Positions 44,132 to 52,022 of a stretch of 64,000 bases of DNA are shown piece after piece (positions within the stretch are counted from its first letter, which is position 1; every line of letters starts with the position of its first letter). Below the pieces are notes generated by a model that worked only from the letters and a program-made list of their open reading frames with translations, ran no database searches and was not told the origin of the DNA. Both the position numbers and the translations under genes were made by a program. Source of the DNA: Bradyrhizobium sp. JYMT SZCCT0180 (GTDB taxonomy: Bacteria; Pseudomonadota; Alphaproteobacteria; Rhizobiales; Xanthobacteraceae); assembly GCF_018130165.1 (NCBI RefSeq), contig NZ_JAFCLZ010000015.1, positions 1-64,000 of the forward strand, in the 5' to 3' direction.

Positions 44132-44308
44132 TTAGTCTTTATGTTCGGTCCAGCTGCGTTCGCCGCACTGACATTCAAACATTCGTACCGTCAAGCCACG
44201 AGTTGGGTCCATCATCTTGTGAACCACTTTGAGCTCCGCGCCACACCTGCACCTGCGATGCTCGCGCTTCTCCGGTCCTGAGGGTTTATCGCCGCTGAAG
44301 TCGTTCAT
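44132..44308 (-). CDS. 58-aa zinc-ribbon-like protein
   Basis: Basic head, then two Cys pairs, 'RCRCGAELK' and 'FECQCGERSW', spaced about 25 residues, which fits a small zinc ribbon. SD GGGGGTGAG just before ATG. No partner domain; may bind nucleic acid or act as an adaptor. Coding is supported by the conserved-looking 'KMMDPTRGLTVRMFEC'. Confidence 0.7.
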   Translation of the reverse strand: MNDFSGDKPSGPEKREHRRCRCGAELKVVHKMMDPTRGLTVRMFECQCGERSWTEHKD

Positions 44309-44994
44309 TACTCACCCCCGCCAAAGGTGAGTCTATAAGAGCTAAATTGCAGTTTTGTTCCCGCTCGCGCGCGGAAAACGCGCGCATCACCCGAATGGGT
44401 TATAATTCAAGTGAAGCCACTAACGGTGAGGCCGCGACCGTTAAGCAAACAAATCCGCGTGGGCCGGTGTGTACTTCGCGAAGGCCCCGGACTCGCGCAG
44501 CCGCGCGCGATCGCGAGATCTTTCCAGCAGCTTGCGCGCGGCCTTCTCAGGACCGGAATAGGGGCGGTCGGTGCTTGGCTTCACGCGTGCTGCGAATCTA
44601 TACGTGCATCCTGAACGTCACGGCCGGTTGCTGCTATATTTATCGCGGCGTCACACAGCGTGCCGTCCACTGGTTGATTGCGTCGGCAGCGGCATGCATT
44701 GCGTATTTCCAAGCCATCCAGGCGCGCTGGCGCCGATCCCTCGACGAAGTTGGCTTCCGTGCATCGTGGTCGGCACAACCAACGAGGCCGCCAACCGAGG
44801 TACTCCAAACTAGTTCGGAACGATCAGTCGGGTTGCGGTAACTTGGCTAACCGTAGGCCGCCTTTTTCCGCGTTGCCCGCGGTTGGAATGGCGGCCCCAA
44901 CTCAGCCCCCAGCCCCGAGGTTGGGGCCGCTTCTCCGCGGCGTCGCGAATGGAAGGGGCCGCCAACTGAGGCGGCCTACAAGGCGAACGATAGA
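44309..44994. other. Intergenic stretch without a convincing gene
   Basis: Short ORFs exist in all frames but none has an SD and recognisable composition. An inverted repeat GTAGGCCGCC (44853-44862) / GGCGGCCTAC (44970-44979) brackets smaller 'ggcggccccaact'-type repeats. Confidence 0.5.
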
Positions 44995-45078
44995 ATGATG
45001 ATGCCACCACGGCCGCGCGCTTTGCTGTTTTTGAAACGGGGCGGGTTGCCGCCTTTTCCCCAGACGGTGAGTGTATGA
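44995..45078 (+). CDS. Possible 27-aa leader ORF coupled to the next gene
   Basis: MMMPPRPRALLFLKRGGLPP... ends in TGA that overlaps the start of the next ORF (ATGA). No strong SD. Could be a coupling leader; low confidence. Confidence 0.3.
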   Translation: MMMPPRPRALLFLKRGGLPPFPQTVSV

Positions 45079-45239
45079 GTTCCAGCGAAAAAGCGGCCGT
45101 CGAGGTGGTCCCCGGCAAAAGGCGACAGCAAGTGATCGTTGGGGTGGCCTTCTTTGTCCCTGTTGTCCTTGCAATGGCAGGCTGGTTCTACCTCCTTAGC
45201 AAGCTCGTTGCGAAGACCTACGATTGGCTGTTTGCATAA
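45075..45239 (+). CDS. 54-aa single-pass membrane protein
   Basis: Polar head 'MSSSEKAAVEVVPGKRRQQ' then one TM (about residues 20-43) and a short tail. The ATG at 45075 overlaps the TGA of an upstream mini-ORF. GGTGAG precedes the ATG. Function unknown. Confidence 0.65.
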   Translation: MSSSEKAAVEVVPGKRRQQVIVGVAFFVPVVLAMAGWFYLLSKLVAKTYDWLFA

Positions 45240-45314
45240 TTGCAGCGGAGCGCGCCGCGCGCGGCCATTGGTATTCACGATCCGGTATCTTGCGCCGGCT
45301 TTTGCTGCCCAATG

Positions 45315-45345
45315 AAAAAGGCCGCAGGCTTTGCGCGCTGCGGCC
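45315..45345 (-). terminator. Rho-independent terminator, minus strand
   Basis: On the minus strand: GGCCGCAG stem, 10-nt loop, CTGCGGCC, then TTTTT. It lies about 165 nt downstream of tRNA-Thr and may end its transcript or a separate small RNA. Confidence 0.8.
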
Positions 45346-45360
45346 CGTCCGGGAAAATTG

Positions 45361-45380
45361 ATTGTCAGTGCAATGACAAT
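45361..45380. promoter_or_regulatory. Perfect dyad, possible operator
   Basis: ATTGTCA-gtgcaa-TGACAAT, perfect 7-bp arms, upstream (minus strand) of the 45315 terminator and downstream of tRNA-Thr. Could be a regulator site or an RNA hairpin. Confidence 0.4.
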
Positions 45381-45511
45381 ACTCCCAACCCCGGTAACGT
45401 CGAATCTGCCGCAAGACTTTCGAGCAGGGGAGTCTTAATTGGTGTTCCGAGAAACGAAACATCCCGCATGTTGCTAGACGGTGACAGTTCCTCGCACCAC
45501 TCAAGCGACGC

Positions 45512-45586
45512 TGGTGCCGGTTGAGAGGATTGAACTCCCGACCTTCGGTTTACAAAACCGCTGCTCTACCGCTGAGCTAAACCGGC
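45512..45586 (-). tRNA. tRNA-Thr(TGT)
   Basis: 75 nt including an encoded CCA. Acceptor stem GCCGGTT/AACCGGC, D-arm TAGCTCAGCGGTAGAGCA, anticodon loop TTTGTAA (TGT, reads ACA), T-arm with GTTCAATC. All four stems pair. Confidence 0.97.
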
Positions 45587-45711
45587 GAATTGAAGCGATG
45601 GGGGGCCAGCCCAGATAACGCGCGGGGTTCCATCAATCTTCGGCGGTCGAATACCAGACTTGCCCGGAAAGGGCCAGCACCTCGAAAGCCGCTCCATCAC
45701 GCCTGCACACG

Positions 45712-45734
45712 AAAAAGGCGGCCTTTCGGCCGCC
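45712..45734 (-). terminator. Rho-independent terminator, minus strand
   Basis: GGCGGCC-gaaa-GGCCGCC followed by TTTTT on the minus strand, 26 nt after the stop of the gene at 45761-46099. Confidence 0.9.
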
Positions 45735-45760
45735 TTCTTCCGCGTCTCGATCCGCTGGTC

Positions 45761-46099
45761 CTATTGGCAGATGTGCCGGCGGCCGTCTTCGCCGCGGAAC
45801 AGGGTGCCGGGGATGCAGACGAAGCCGTTGCGGCGGGCATATTCTTCGCCGCCGATCGGTTCGACTGCCATCGCGGACGCAGTGCCTGCGGCGGCGCCGG
45901 CCGCGGCGTTGCCCGGCCCGAAGCCGGTGCGGCCATCCCAGCGATTGTAGCTGTTCTGCCAGGTGCCACTCTGGTGATTCACCGGATCCGCAAAGGCCGG
46001 ACGCTGATAGTTGCCGCTGGTGACCTGCTGCGCCATGGCCGGACTCGCCAATGCGGATGCAAGGATCGCGGCGGCGCCGAGGATCTTGATTGTCGTCAT
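45761..46099 (-). CDS. Small secreted protein, paralogue of 46245
   Basis: 112 aa from ATG 46099 (SD GGAGAG). Signal peptide 1-23 (ends PAMAQQ), a Tyr/Asn-rich part, a glycine-zipper-like helix 'GPGNAAAGAAAGTASAMAV', and a C-terminal module 'CIPGTLFRGEDGRRHIC' with two Cys. The same layout is in the next gene upstream, so the two arose by tandem duplication. The BA14K/glycine-zipper class is possible; function unknown. Confidence 0.82.
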   Translation of the reverse strand: MTTIKILGAAAILASALASPAMAQQVTSGNYQRPAFADPVNHQSGTWQNSYNRWDGRTGFGPGNAAAGAAAGTASAMAVEPIGGEEYARRNGFVCIPGTLFRGEDGRRHICQ

Positions 46100-46244
46100 A
46101 CGGCTCTCCTTCTTTCGTGATGCGAGTTTTCTCGCGACACCAGTTTTCGTCACGCCAAGCCAGGTCCGGGGTGCAAGGTCGTTCCGTATTTTCCCTCGCC
46201 GCGATTCAATTCGGCGTGATTTGCCCGGACGTGCCGCTCACCTC

Positions 46245-46592
46245 TCAGCAGGGACGCCAGCGTCCGTCGGGGCCCATATAGGTCGCGTCGGGTTGAACGC
46301 CGCAGGCGGGACGCAGGCTCTGCGGGCGTTGGACGGGATAGGCATAGGAATCGTCATAGGCCGGCCCGCCATAATAGGCGTAGGAATCCCTGTTGCGGAA
46401 CGGGGCGGTAGCAATCGCGCCCGCCGCGCCAACCGCACCGCCGACGACACCGGCTGCGACTTCGCCGGGCCAGAAGCCGGACGATCTAGGGCGATAATTG
46501 TAATCATCATTCGTCCACTGCTGCGCCATCGCAGGTGTCGCGACTGCCGCTGTAAGCAATGCTGCTGCGCCCAGAAGTTTCAGTTTTGTCAT
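46245..46592 (-). CDS. Small secreted protein, paralogue of 45761
   Basis: 115 aa from ATG 46592 (SD GGAGAG 6 nt upstream). Signal peptide 1-23, 'GFWPGEVAAGVVGGAVGAAG' helix, Tyr-rich segment, and a C-terminal module 'CGVQPDATYMGPDGRWRPC'. Shares with 45761 the pattern C-x(4-9)-[FY]-x-G-x-DGR-x(3)-C. Likely a cell-surface or periplasmic protein. Confidence 0.82.
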   Translation of the reverse strand: MTKLKLLGAAALLTAAVATPAMAQQWTNDDYNYRPRSSGFWPGEVAAGVVGGAVGAAGAIATAPFRNRDSYAYYGGPAYDDSYAYPVQRPQSLRPACGVQPDATYMGPDGRWRPC

Positions 46593-46744
46593 TGGTTGCT
46601 CTCCGCAAAGGTTGTGCGAGGCCAACCGATCGCAGGGCTCGATGTTCCGATTTTGGGTTGTGCTGCGTTCAAACCGGTGTGATGTTCCGGCTCCGCATTT
46701 TTGACACCCAACCAACACCTTCAAGAGTCCCTCAGAGAATTTTC

Positions 46745-47464
46745 ATGCCGACGCGTGACCTCGATTACCGCTGCGACGATGTCAATTTGCGGGGCTATCT
46801 CGCCTGGAACGACAATGCGGCAGGTCCGCAGCCGGGCGTGCTGGTGTTTCACGAGGGACTGGGGCTCGGCGCGTTTGCGATGGAACGCGCGCGGCGGCTT
46901 GCAGACCTCGGCTATATCGCGCTCGCCGCCGACATGTTCGGGGACCGGCGGCAGGCGAGCAATCTGCAGCAGGTCGCGACGCTGGTCGGCGGCCTGCGCG
47001 CCGAACCGGAAAAACTCCGCGCCCGCGGCCGCGCCGCGCTCGCAACGATGGCTGGCTTGCCTGATGTCGATACCAGCCGGCTCGCAGGAATCGGGTTCTG
47101 CTTCGGCGGCTCGGTGGTGCTGGAGCTCGCGCGCGAGGGCGCCGATCTCAAGGCTGTCGTCAGTTTCCACGGCGTACTGGCAACGAAAAAGCCCGCGCAA
47201 CCCGGCCGCGTGAAGGCCAGCGTGCTGGTCTTGACCGGCGCGGAGGATCCGCTGGCGCCGCCCGATCAGGTCGCGGCGTTCGAGAACGAGATGCGCGAGG
47301 GTCACGTGCGCGACTGGCAGGTCATCAGCTACGGCAACACGCTGCATGGTTTCACCAACCCCGCCGCTGACGGTTCGATGATGCGCACCGCGCTCTACAA
47401 TGAGCAGGCCGATCGCCGCTCATGGGGGGCGATGCGGGGGCTGTTCGATGAAGTGTTGACCTGA
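46745..47464 (+). CDS. Dienelactone hydrolase family protein
   Basis: 239 aa. 'GVLVFHEGLGLGAFAMERARRLADLGYIALAADMFGD', nucleophile Cys elbow 'GIGFCFGGSVVLELA' (Cys in place of Ser is diagnostic of dienelactone hydrolases), 'VLTGAEDPLAPPDQ' (Asp) and 'GNTLHGFTNP' (His). Could open dienelactones in chlorocatechol breakdown or act as a general carboxymethyl hydrolase; no aromatic pathway genes are adjacent. Confidence 0.93.
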   Translation: MPTRDLDYRCDDVNLRGYLAWNDNAAGPQPGVLVFHEGLGLGAFAMERARRLADLGYIALAADMFGDRRQASNLQQVATLVGGLRAEPEKLRARGRAALATMAGLPDVDTSRLAGIGFCFGGSVVLELAREGADLKAVVSFHGVLATKKPAQPGRVKASVLVLTGAEDPLAPPDQVAAFENEMREGHVRDWQVISYGNTLHGFTNPAADGSMMRTALYNEQADRRSWGAMRGLFDEVLT

Positions 47465-47515
47465 CAAGAGCAGTTGATTGGTGTTTGATAAGCGCTTGTA
47501 GCGCGCAGGGGGCAT

Positions 47516-48211
47516 ATGTTCGGAATTCTGGGGCTTGGGTTTTTGCTGGGCATGCAGCATGCGCTCGAAGCCGATCATATCGCCGCTGTCTCCAGCATTG
47601 CCGCGCGCCGCAGCCGTGTCGGTGACATCGTCAAGCACGGGCTGACCTGGGGACTCGGTCATACGCTGACGCTGTTCGTCTTCGCCGGCTGCGCCATCTT
47701 GCTTGGCAGTGCGATCCCGGAAAGCGTGACGCGTCCACTCGAGGCCGCCGTCGGCATCATGCTGGTCGGCTTAGGTGCGCATGTGCTGTGGCGGCTGTGG
47801 CGCGACCGCGTGCATTTTCACAAGCACGGCCATGGCGACGGCACCGTGCATCTTCACGCCCACAGCCATGCCGGAGAAACCACGCCGCATCTGCGCACCG
47901 CGCACGCGCATGAGCATGGTTTTCGCTGGCGCACGCTGCTGGTCGGGTTGATGCACGGCATGGCGGGATCGGCTGCACTGCTGGTGCTGACGGTGTCGCA
48001 GGCGTCTAGCCCGGCGGCCGGACTCGGTTACGTCGCGCTGTTCGGAATCGGCTCGATGATCGGCATGGGCGCATTGTCCACCGTCATCGCCGTGCCGCTC
48101 GCGGTGTCCGCGCGCTGGCTCACCTGGGCCAATCGCGGCCTGCAGGGCGCCGTCGGTATCGTCACGATCGCCATCGGCGCGACGACCCTCGTCGAAAATT
48201 TGTTCGCCTGA
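47516..48211 (+). CDS. NiCoT-like nickel/cobalt permease
   Basis: 231 aa, six hydrophobic segments. The first helix carries 'GMQHALEADHIAAVSS', the HX4DH signature of NiCoT-type transporters. A cytoplasmic loop (about residues 100-135) is His-rich ('HFHKHGHGDGTVHLHAHSH'), fitting metal handling. The short form resembles the UreH-like subgroup. No urease, hydrogenase or cobalamin genes or riboswitch are nearby, so the metal remains open (Ni or Co). Confidence 0.85.
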   Translation: MFGILGLGFLLGMQHALEADHIAAVSSIAARRSRVGDIVKHGLTWGLGHTLTLFVFAGCAILLGSAIPESVTRPLEAAVGIMLVGLGAHVLWRLWRDRVHFHKHGHGDGTVHLHAHSHAGETTPHLRTAHAHEHGFRWRTLLVGLMHGMAGSAALLVLTVSQASSPAAGLGYVALFGIGSMIGMGALSTVIAVPLAVSARWLTWANRGLQGAVGIVTIAIGATTLVENLFA

Positions 48212-48219
48212 GATATTCG

Positions 48220-48242
48220 CTCTCTCTCTCTCTCTCTCTCTC
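48220..48242. repeat. (CT)11 simple repeat
   Basis: 23-nt perfect dinucleotide tract just after the permease stop codon and abutting the next inverted repeat. Such tracts can vary in length. Confidence 0.95.
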
Positions 48243-48346
48243 GTCATTCCGGGGCGATGCGCAGCATCGAGCCCGGAATCCATTGGGCGGCTGGGCGCGC
48301 GGCTGGATGGATTCCGGGCTCGCGCTTCGCGCGCCCCGGAATGACG
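48241..48346. repeat. Intergenic inverted repeat
   Basis: Arms 'tcgtcattccgggg' and 'ccccggaatgacga' with inner 'gagcccggaatccat'/'atggattccgggctc'. Another member of the intergenic palindrome set. No core 'gccgcggcgta' here. Confidence 0.85.
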
Positions 48347-48506
48347 AGAGAGAATGCCCGTTAACAATTGCTGAGCAGGTTCGCTCGCAATTGAACGGCG
48401 CGGGATGCTGACGCGTTAGCCTTACCGGCAGTTTGGTCCGGCCCCTTAACCCTTGGGGATGCCGGTTCGACTAAATTGCGGCCAGAGGAAAACGGGGTCC
48501 TAAGCG

Positions 48507-48965
48507 ATGCGCATTGGCGTGACACTGGCACTTCTGATGGCGACGACGTCGACGGCCTTGGCCGGCGGCGGCTTTGAAATCGTGATTCCGGGTCGCCCCG
48601 GTGTTCCCGTCATCATCAACGGCGTCGATGCATCCTATTCGGTGGTCGAGGGCGACTGGGGCCTCCTCAGGGGCACGCATGTGCAGCCGACCGTCTATGG
48701 TGGCCGCTATGTCGATCCGGTGCCGCGTGTCGGCCATTATTATCCGAGCGCGGGTCATCTGCCCGGTTACGGCCGCCTGGAAATCGAGCCGCCGGCGAAC
48801 CGAAGGTTGCCGCAGCCGGCCGAAAGCTATCACCAATCCTGGTCTGCACAGTCGGCGCCGCTGCCGGCGCAGTCCAACGTGCCGGTCAATCCACCCGAGA
48901 TCATCTACGCACCGCAGGAAGACCGGCGTCGTCGGCATCCCACGGGACTGCTTCCACGCCCATAA
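48507..48965 (+). CDS. Exported protein of unknown function
   Basis: 152 aa. Signal peptide 1-19 (ends TALAGG). The mature part, 'FEIVIPGRPGVPVIINGVDASYSVVEGDWGLLRG', is a beta-rich conserved segment; the C-terminal half is Pro/Gln-rich and disordered. Upstream of a Gly/Tyr-rich secreted protein by 49 nt, probably in one unit. Confidence 0.8.
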   Translation: MRIGVTLALLMATTSTALAGGGFEIVIPGRPGVPVIINGVDASYSVVEGDWGLLRGTHVQPTVYGGRYVDPVPRVGHYYPSAGHLPGYGRLEIEPPANRRLPQPAESYHQSWSAQSAPLPAQSNVPVNPPEIIYAPQEDRRRRHPTGLLPRP

Positions 48966-49014
48966 AACCACGCCAACAAGAACACCAACAGGCAAACACC
49001 TACAGGAGAGAGTA

Positions 49015-49485
49015 ATGCGTCATCTGATTTCAGGACTGGTCGCGGCCGTCGCCGTGATGGCCACCGCGCCCGCGATGGCGTGCGGTTACACAAGCTGCGG
49101 TTACGCCGCGCCCGTCGTCTATGCGGCGCCGGTTGTTGCGACCTACACCTCGGCGGGCTGCAATCCCTGCGGCGGCGTGGGCTGGGGTTATGCCCGGCTC
49201 GCCGATCCCGTGCAGCAATACTACTACGTCAACCAGGGCCCGACCTATTCCGGTCCCGGCGCCTGGGCTCCGGCCCGCGTGTACGAGGAAGACACCGTCG
49301 TCGGCTATCGTCCGTATTACGGCTACGGCTTCCGCAGTGGCGTCGTAGCGCCGCGCGCGTACGGCTACCGCTACGGGTACCGTTCGGGCTTCCGCTATGG
49401 CTACGGCGCCCGTTACGGTTATGCCGGACGTTATGGCTACGGCGCTCGTTACGGCTATCGCGGCGCGCGCTTCGGCCGTTACTGA
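49015..49485 (+). CDS. Secreted Tyr/Gly/Arg-rich repeat protein
   Basis: 156 aa from ATG 49015 (SD AGGAGAG). Signal peptide 1-21 (ends AMAC, so a Cys immediately follows). Several Cys in the first 30 mature residues; the C-terminal 50 residues are imperfect repeats of GYGxRYGYR type. Probably a surface-associated protein; the repeat tail is of low complexity. Confidence 0.85.
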   Translation: MRHLISGLVAAVAVMATAPAMACGYTSCGYAAPVVYAAPVVATYTSAGCNPCGGVGWGYARLADPVQQYYYVNQGPTYSGPGAWAPARVYEEDTVVGYRPYYGYGFRSGVVAPRAYGYRYGYRSGFRYGYGARYGYAGRYGYGARYGYRGARFGRY

Positions 49486-49505
49486 TCCAAACTTCGAATC
49501 AAAAC

Positions 49506-49546
49506 GACGGCGTCCGTTCGCATCAAGCGAGCGGGCGTTGTTTTTA
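49506..49546 (+). terminator. Terminator between convergent genes
   Basis: CCGTTCGC-atcaa-GCGAGCGG stem (one G-T pair), followed by GCGTTG and TTTTT. It ends the secreted-protein unit and overlaps the stop codon of rlmB on the other strand. Confidence 0.7.
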
Positions 49547-50371
49547 TTTCATCAATCCCAGCCTGGAAGCGCCGATATAGAGCGCCAGCACCGCGGCGTT
49601 CGAGACGTTCAGGCTCTTGATCTCGCCGGGCATGTCGAGGCGCGCCACCACGCTGCACGTCTCGCGCGTCAATTGCCGCAAGCCCTTGCCTTCGGCGCCC
49701 AGTACCAACGCCAGCGGCTGCTGTAATGCGACGGCGCCGAGGTCTTCGCTGCCTTCGCTGTCGAGGCCAACGGTCATGAAGCCACGGTCGTTCAACTCGT
49801 TCAGCGCGCGGGCGAGATTCTGCACGGTCACCAATGGCACCATTTCCAGCGCGCCGGACGCCGACTTCGCCAGCACGCCCGTCGCCTCGGGGCTGTGACG
49901 CGCCGTCGTGACGATCGCCTTGACCGCAAAGGCCGCGGCCGAACGCAGGATGGCGCCGACATTGTGCGGGTCGGTGATCTGGTCGAGCACCAGCACGATG
50001 CCCTCCTGATCAAGCGAATCGATATCCGGCGAGGGCAGGGGATCGGCCTCCGCGAGCAGGCCCTGATGCACGGCATCCGGGCCCAGCCGCTGGTCGATCG
50101 CGCTCGGCCGGACGAGTTCCGGGGGTACGCGGGTGTCGATATTCTCGTCGGCCAGGCGCCGGGCGGCGTTCTCGGTCAGAAACAGTTTGCGGATCTGGCG
50201 CTCCGGATTGGCCAAAGCCGCCGTAACCGTATGCCACCCGTAAAGAATCACCGGCCCGTCCGGGCTGCTGTCCCGGTCGCGCCAGGCCGGGCGACCGCCC
50301 GGTTTCCGGCCTTTTTCGAAGGGTTTGCCGCCGCCACGGCGGAACGGCGGTTTTCGGTCGCGATCGCTCAT
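49544..50371 (-). CDS. rlmB: 23S rRNA (guanosine-2'-O)-methyltransferase RlmB
   Basis: 275 aa SpoU/TrmH-family enzyme. A basic disordered N-terminus (about 35 aa) precedes the L30e-like substrate-binding domain (about 40-115) and the knotted methyltransferase domain with motif 1 'DPHNVGAILRSAAAF', motif 2 'LVLGAEGKGL' and motif 3 'SLNVSNAAVLALY'. Methylates a G in the 23S peptidyl-transferase region. Transcribed divergently from tRNA-Tyr. Confidence 0.95.
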   Translation of the reverse strand: MSDRDRKPPFRRGGGKPFEKGRKPGGRPAWRDRDSSPDGPVILYGWHTVTAALANPERQIRKLFLTENAARRLADENIDTRVPPELVRPSAIDQRLGPDAVHQGLLAEADPLPSPDIDSLDQEGIVLVLDQITDPHNVGAILRSAAAFAVKAIVTTARHSPEATGVLAKSASGALEMVPLVTVQNLARALNELNDRGFMTVGLDSEGSEDLGAVALQQPLALVLGAEGKGLRQLTRETCSVVARLDMPGEIKSLNVSNAAVLALYIGASRLGLMK

Positions 50372-50573
50372 GGGCCAGCTTGTGTCACGGGTTCCGGATT
50401 ATGGCAATTTGGCCCCTCGAGGCTCGTTTTTCGAGGCTTCCCTTGGTTGACTTTGCCATGCCCCTTCGCCCATAAACGCGCCCGACCGGGAGCGCGCCAT
50501 CGGCTCCAGGTATTAACGTCATCCATGGCCTGTCCGCCGCCATCTAGCGGTTGGGTTTGCGATGCAGTTAAAC

Positions 50574-50659
50574 GGGGGAGTGTCCCGAGTGGCAAAGGGA
50601 GCTGACTGTAAATCAGCCGTCTTATGACTTCGAAGGTTCGAGTCCTTCTTCCCCCACCA
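50574..50659 (+). tRNA. tRNA-Tyr(GTA)
   Basis: 86 nt with encoded CCA. Acceptor stem GGGGGAG/CTTCCCC, anticodon GTA in 'GACTGTAAATC', long variable arm (class II), T-arm GGTTCGAGTCC. Confidence 0.97.
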
Positions 50660-50660
50660 G

Positions 50661-50812
50661 CCTTCGCTGGCTCCGCCAGCTACGGCTAGGCAAGCCCTAT
50701 CGTAGCGAAGGCTGCCTCGCCGAAGCCCGCAGGGCGAAGGCGGGCGCTTCCAGCTCTCCGCGGCAAGCCATATCGTAGCGAAGCCTGCCGGACCGTAGCC
50801 TGGCGGATCATC
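50661..50812. repeat. Palindromic repeat cluster after tRNA-Tyr
   Basis: Multiple overlapping motifs: 'ctggctccgccag' hairpin, two copies of 'tatcgtagcgaag', and 'cgaagcccgcagggcgaag'. A related fragment 'tatcgtagccctagctgg' recurs at 51103-51122. Typical mobile palindromic filler adjacent to tRNA genes. Confidence 0.65.
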
Positions 50813-50828
50813 AATTATGGGGCTGGAT

Positions 50829-50981
50829 ATGCTCTCGTTTCTGGCCGAATTCTGGATGTTTCTGCGGGTGCGGAAGAAGTTTTGGCTGCTGCCGATCTTC
50901 ATCATGATGCTGCTATTCGGGTCGCTGCTCGTCTTGTCGAAAGGCTCTGCGGTCGCACCTTTTATTTACGCGATTTTCTAG
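50829..50981 (+). CDS. DUF5989 family small membrane protein
   Basis: 50 aa from ATG 50829 (or 54 aa from ATG 50817). 'MLSFLAEFWMFLRVRKKFWLLP' then a hydrophobic helix and 'GSAVAPFIYAIF' is a full match to DUF5989 by pattern. The family is usually found beside SxtJ and carbamoyltransferase genes in polysaccharide or secondary-metabolite loci; none is here, so this copy is orphaned. The reading frame stays open and hydrophobic for 47 codons after the TAG. Confidence 0.8.
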   Translation: MLSFLAEFWMFLRVRKKFWLLPIFIMMLLFGSLLVLSKGSAVAPFIYAIF

Positions 50982-51114
50982 AGAACTCTTGAGCCCTTCT
51001 CGCCGCTGCTCTGGCTCCTTGATTTACTCGGTCTGCTCGAGCTCGTGAGCGCCATTCTGGAGCTGATCGGGGCGGTGATTTCCGGCGTGGTAAAGCTTGC
51101 CAGCTATCGTAGCC

Positions 51115-51510
51115 CTAGCTGGTAACGCCCGGCGTCTCCGTGGTCGGGAACGGCTCGCCGGGAAGATAGAGGGCGATCGGGCGGATCTCGTAGACCGCCG
51201 TCGGATTGACCTTGCGCAGGTCGCGGGCCACCGCGATCACGGCGTCCTCATCGGCGCAGTTCACGACATAGAGTCCCAGCAACTGCTCCTTGGTTTCGGC
51301 AAACGGCCCGTCGATCACGACCCCTGCGCCCGGTCCTCGCAAGGTGCGGGCCTTGCCCGTCGCCCCCAGCCGCGCCGACGGCCCCAGCAATTTCTGTTCG
51401 TTGAGCCGGTCATGAACTCCAAGCAACTCGGTCATCAGGGCGGCGTCCTCCGCCGGCGTCCAGGACTGCACCTCGGCTTCCACGTGATAGGCCAGAATGG
51501 CGTAAAGCAT
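51115..51510 (-). CDS. YCII/DGPF domain protein
   Basis: 131 aa. 'VVIDGPFAETKEQLLGLYVVNCADEDAV' is the DGPF motif of the YCII-related family (ferredoxin-like fold); the conserved Asp and His of the presumed active site are 'DGPF' and the early 'YHVEAE'. Often located next to ECF sigma factors, but none is here. It starts ATG 51510 with GGAG-type SD. Confidence 0.88.
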   Translation of the reverse strand: MLYAILAYHVEAEVQSWTPAEDAALMTELLGVHDRLNEQKLLGPSARLGATGKARTLRGPGAGVVIDGPFAETKEQLLGLYVVNCADEDAVIAVARDLRKVNPTAVYEIRPIALYLPGEPFPTTETPGVTS

Positions 51511-51794
51511 CGGTATCTCCTTGGCACAAAGCGTTTTCGAGCGAAGTGGACCCGGTTCGCGTGAAGAAAACGCGTCAAAACAAAAATAGGGCGGGATTGG
51601 ACCCCTCCGAGGACGTTTCGCAAAGGCCTATCCCGACAGGACCGTTTCAACAAAGTGTCAAACGGTCGCCGGGTGAGGCACGTCACGAAACATTCCGGAA
51701 ACACGATATAGGGGTTCGGTGCTTGAACGCGCGGTGGCAAGTTAACGACTGATGAACAGAACGCAGCAACTGCGCATCATCCACGGAGACGGTC
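51511..51794. other. Intergenic region without recognised feature
   Basis: The gap between the YCII gene and a small ORF. Contains only short out-of-frame ORFs. No hairpin with T-run seen. Confidence 0.4.
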
Positions 51795-51995
51795 ATGCAA
51801 CGCAAGCCAGCCTCGATCATCAGCGACGCCACCCGATCCCACGCGGCGTCGCCGGCATCGACGCAGCCCGGCGATTGGCACGATGTCTCCGGCCACCACC
51901 GCTATTACGGCAGCTCGGCCACCAATGGCGGCGAGAACATTGTCGAAAGCCGCCGCGGGGCACGTCCGCGATCGGTCAATCTCTGCGGCTTCTGA
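51795..51995 (+). CDS. Hypothetical small polar protein
   Basis: 66 aa, rich in Ser, Ala, His, Arg; likely disordered. CGGAGA precedes the ATG. No membrane segment or motif; coding status moderate. Confidence 0.45.
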   Translation: MQRKPASIISDATRSHAASPASTQPGDWHDVSGHHRYYGSSATNGGENIVESRRGARPRSVNLCGF

Positions 51996-52022
51996 CCGGC
52001 CTTCAGTCCCGAGACCATCCCA

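Noticed and set aside
43996..44178. 60-aa minus-strand ORF
   Set aside because: Overlaps the zinc-ribbon-like gene on the same strand and has no SD or recognisable composition.
48220..48242. (CT)n tract as a phase-variation switch
   Set aside because: It lies after a stop codon and outside any promoter I can identify, so no gene would be switched by length change.
50661..50812. CRISPR-like array
   Set aside because: Repeats are few, irregular and palindromic, without uniform spacers; no cas genes in the window.
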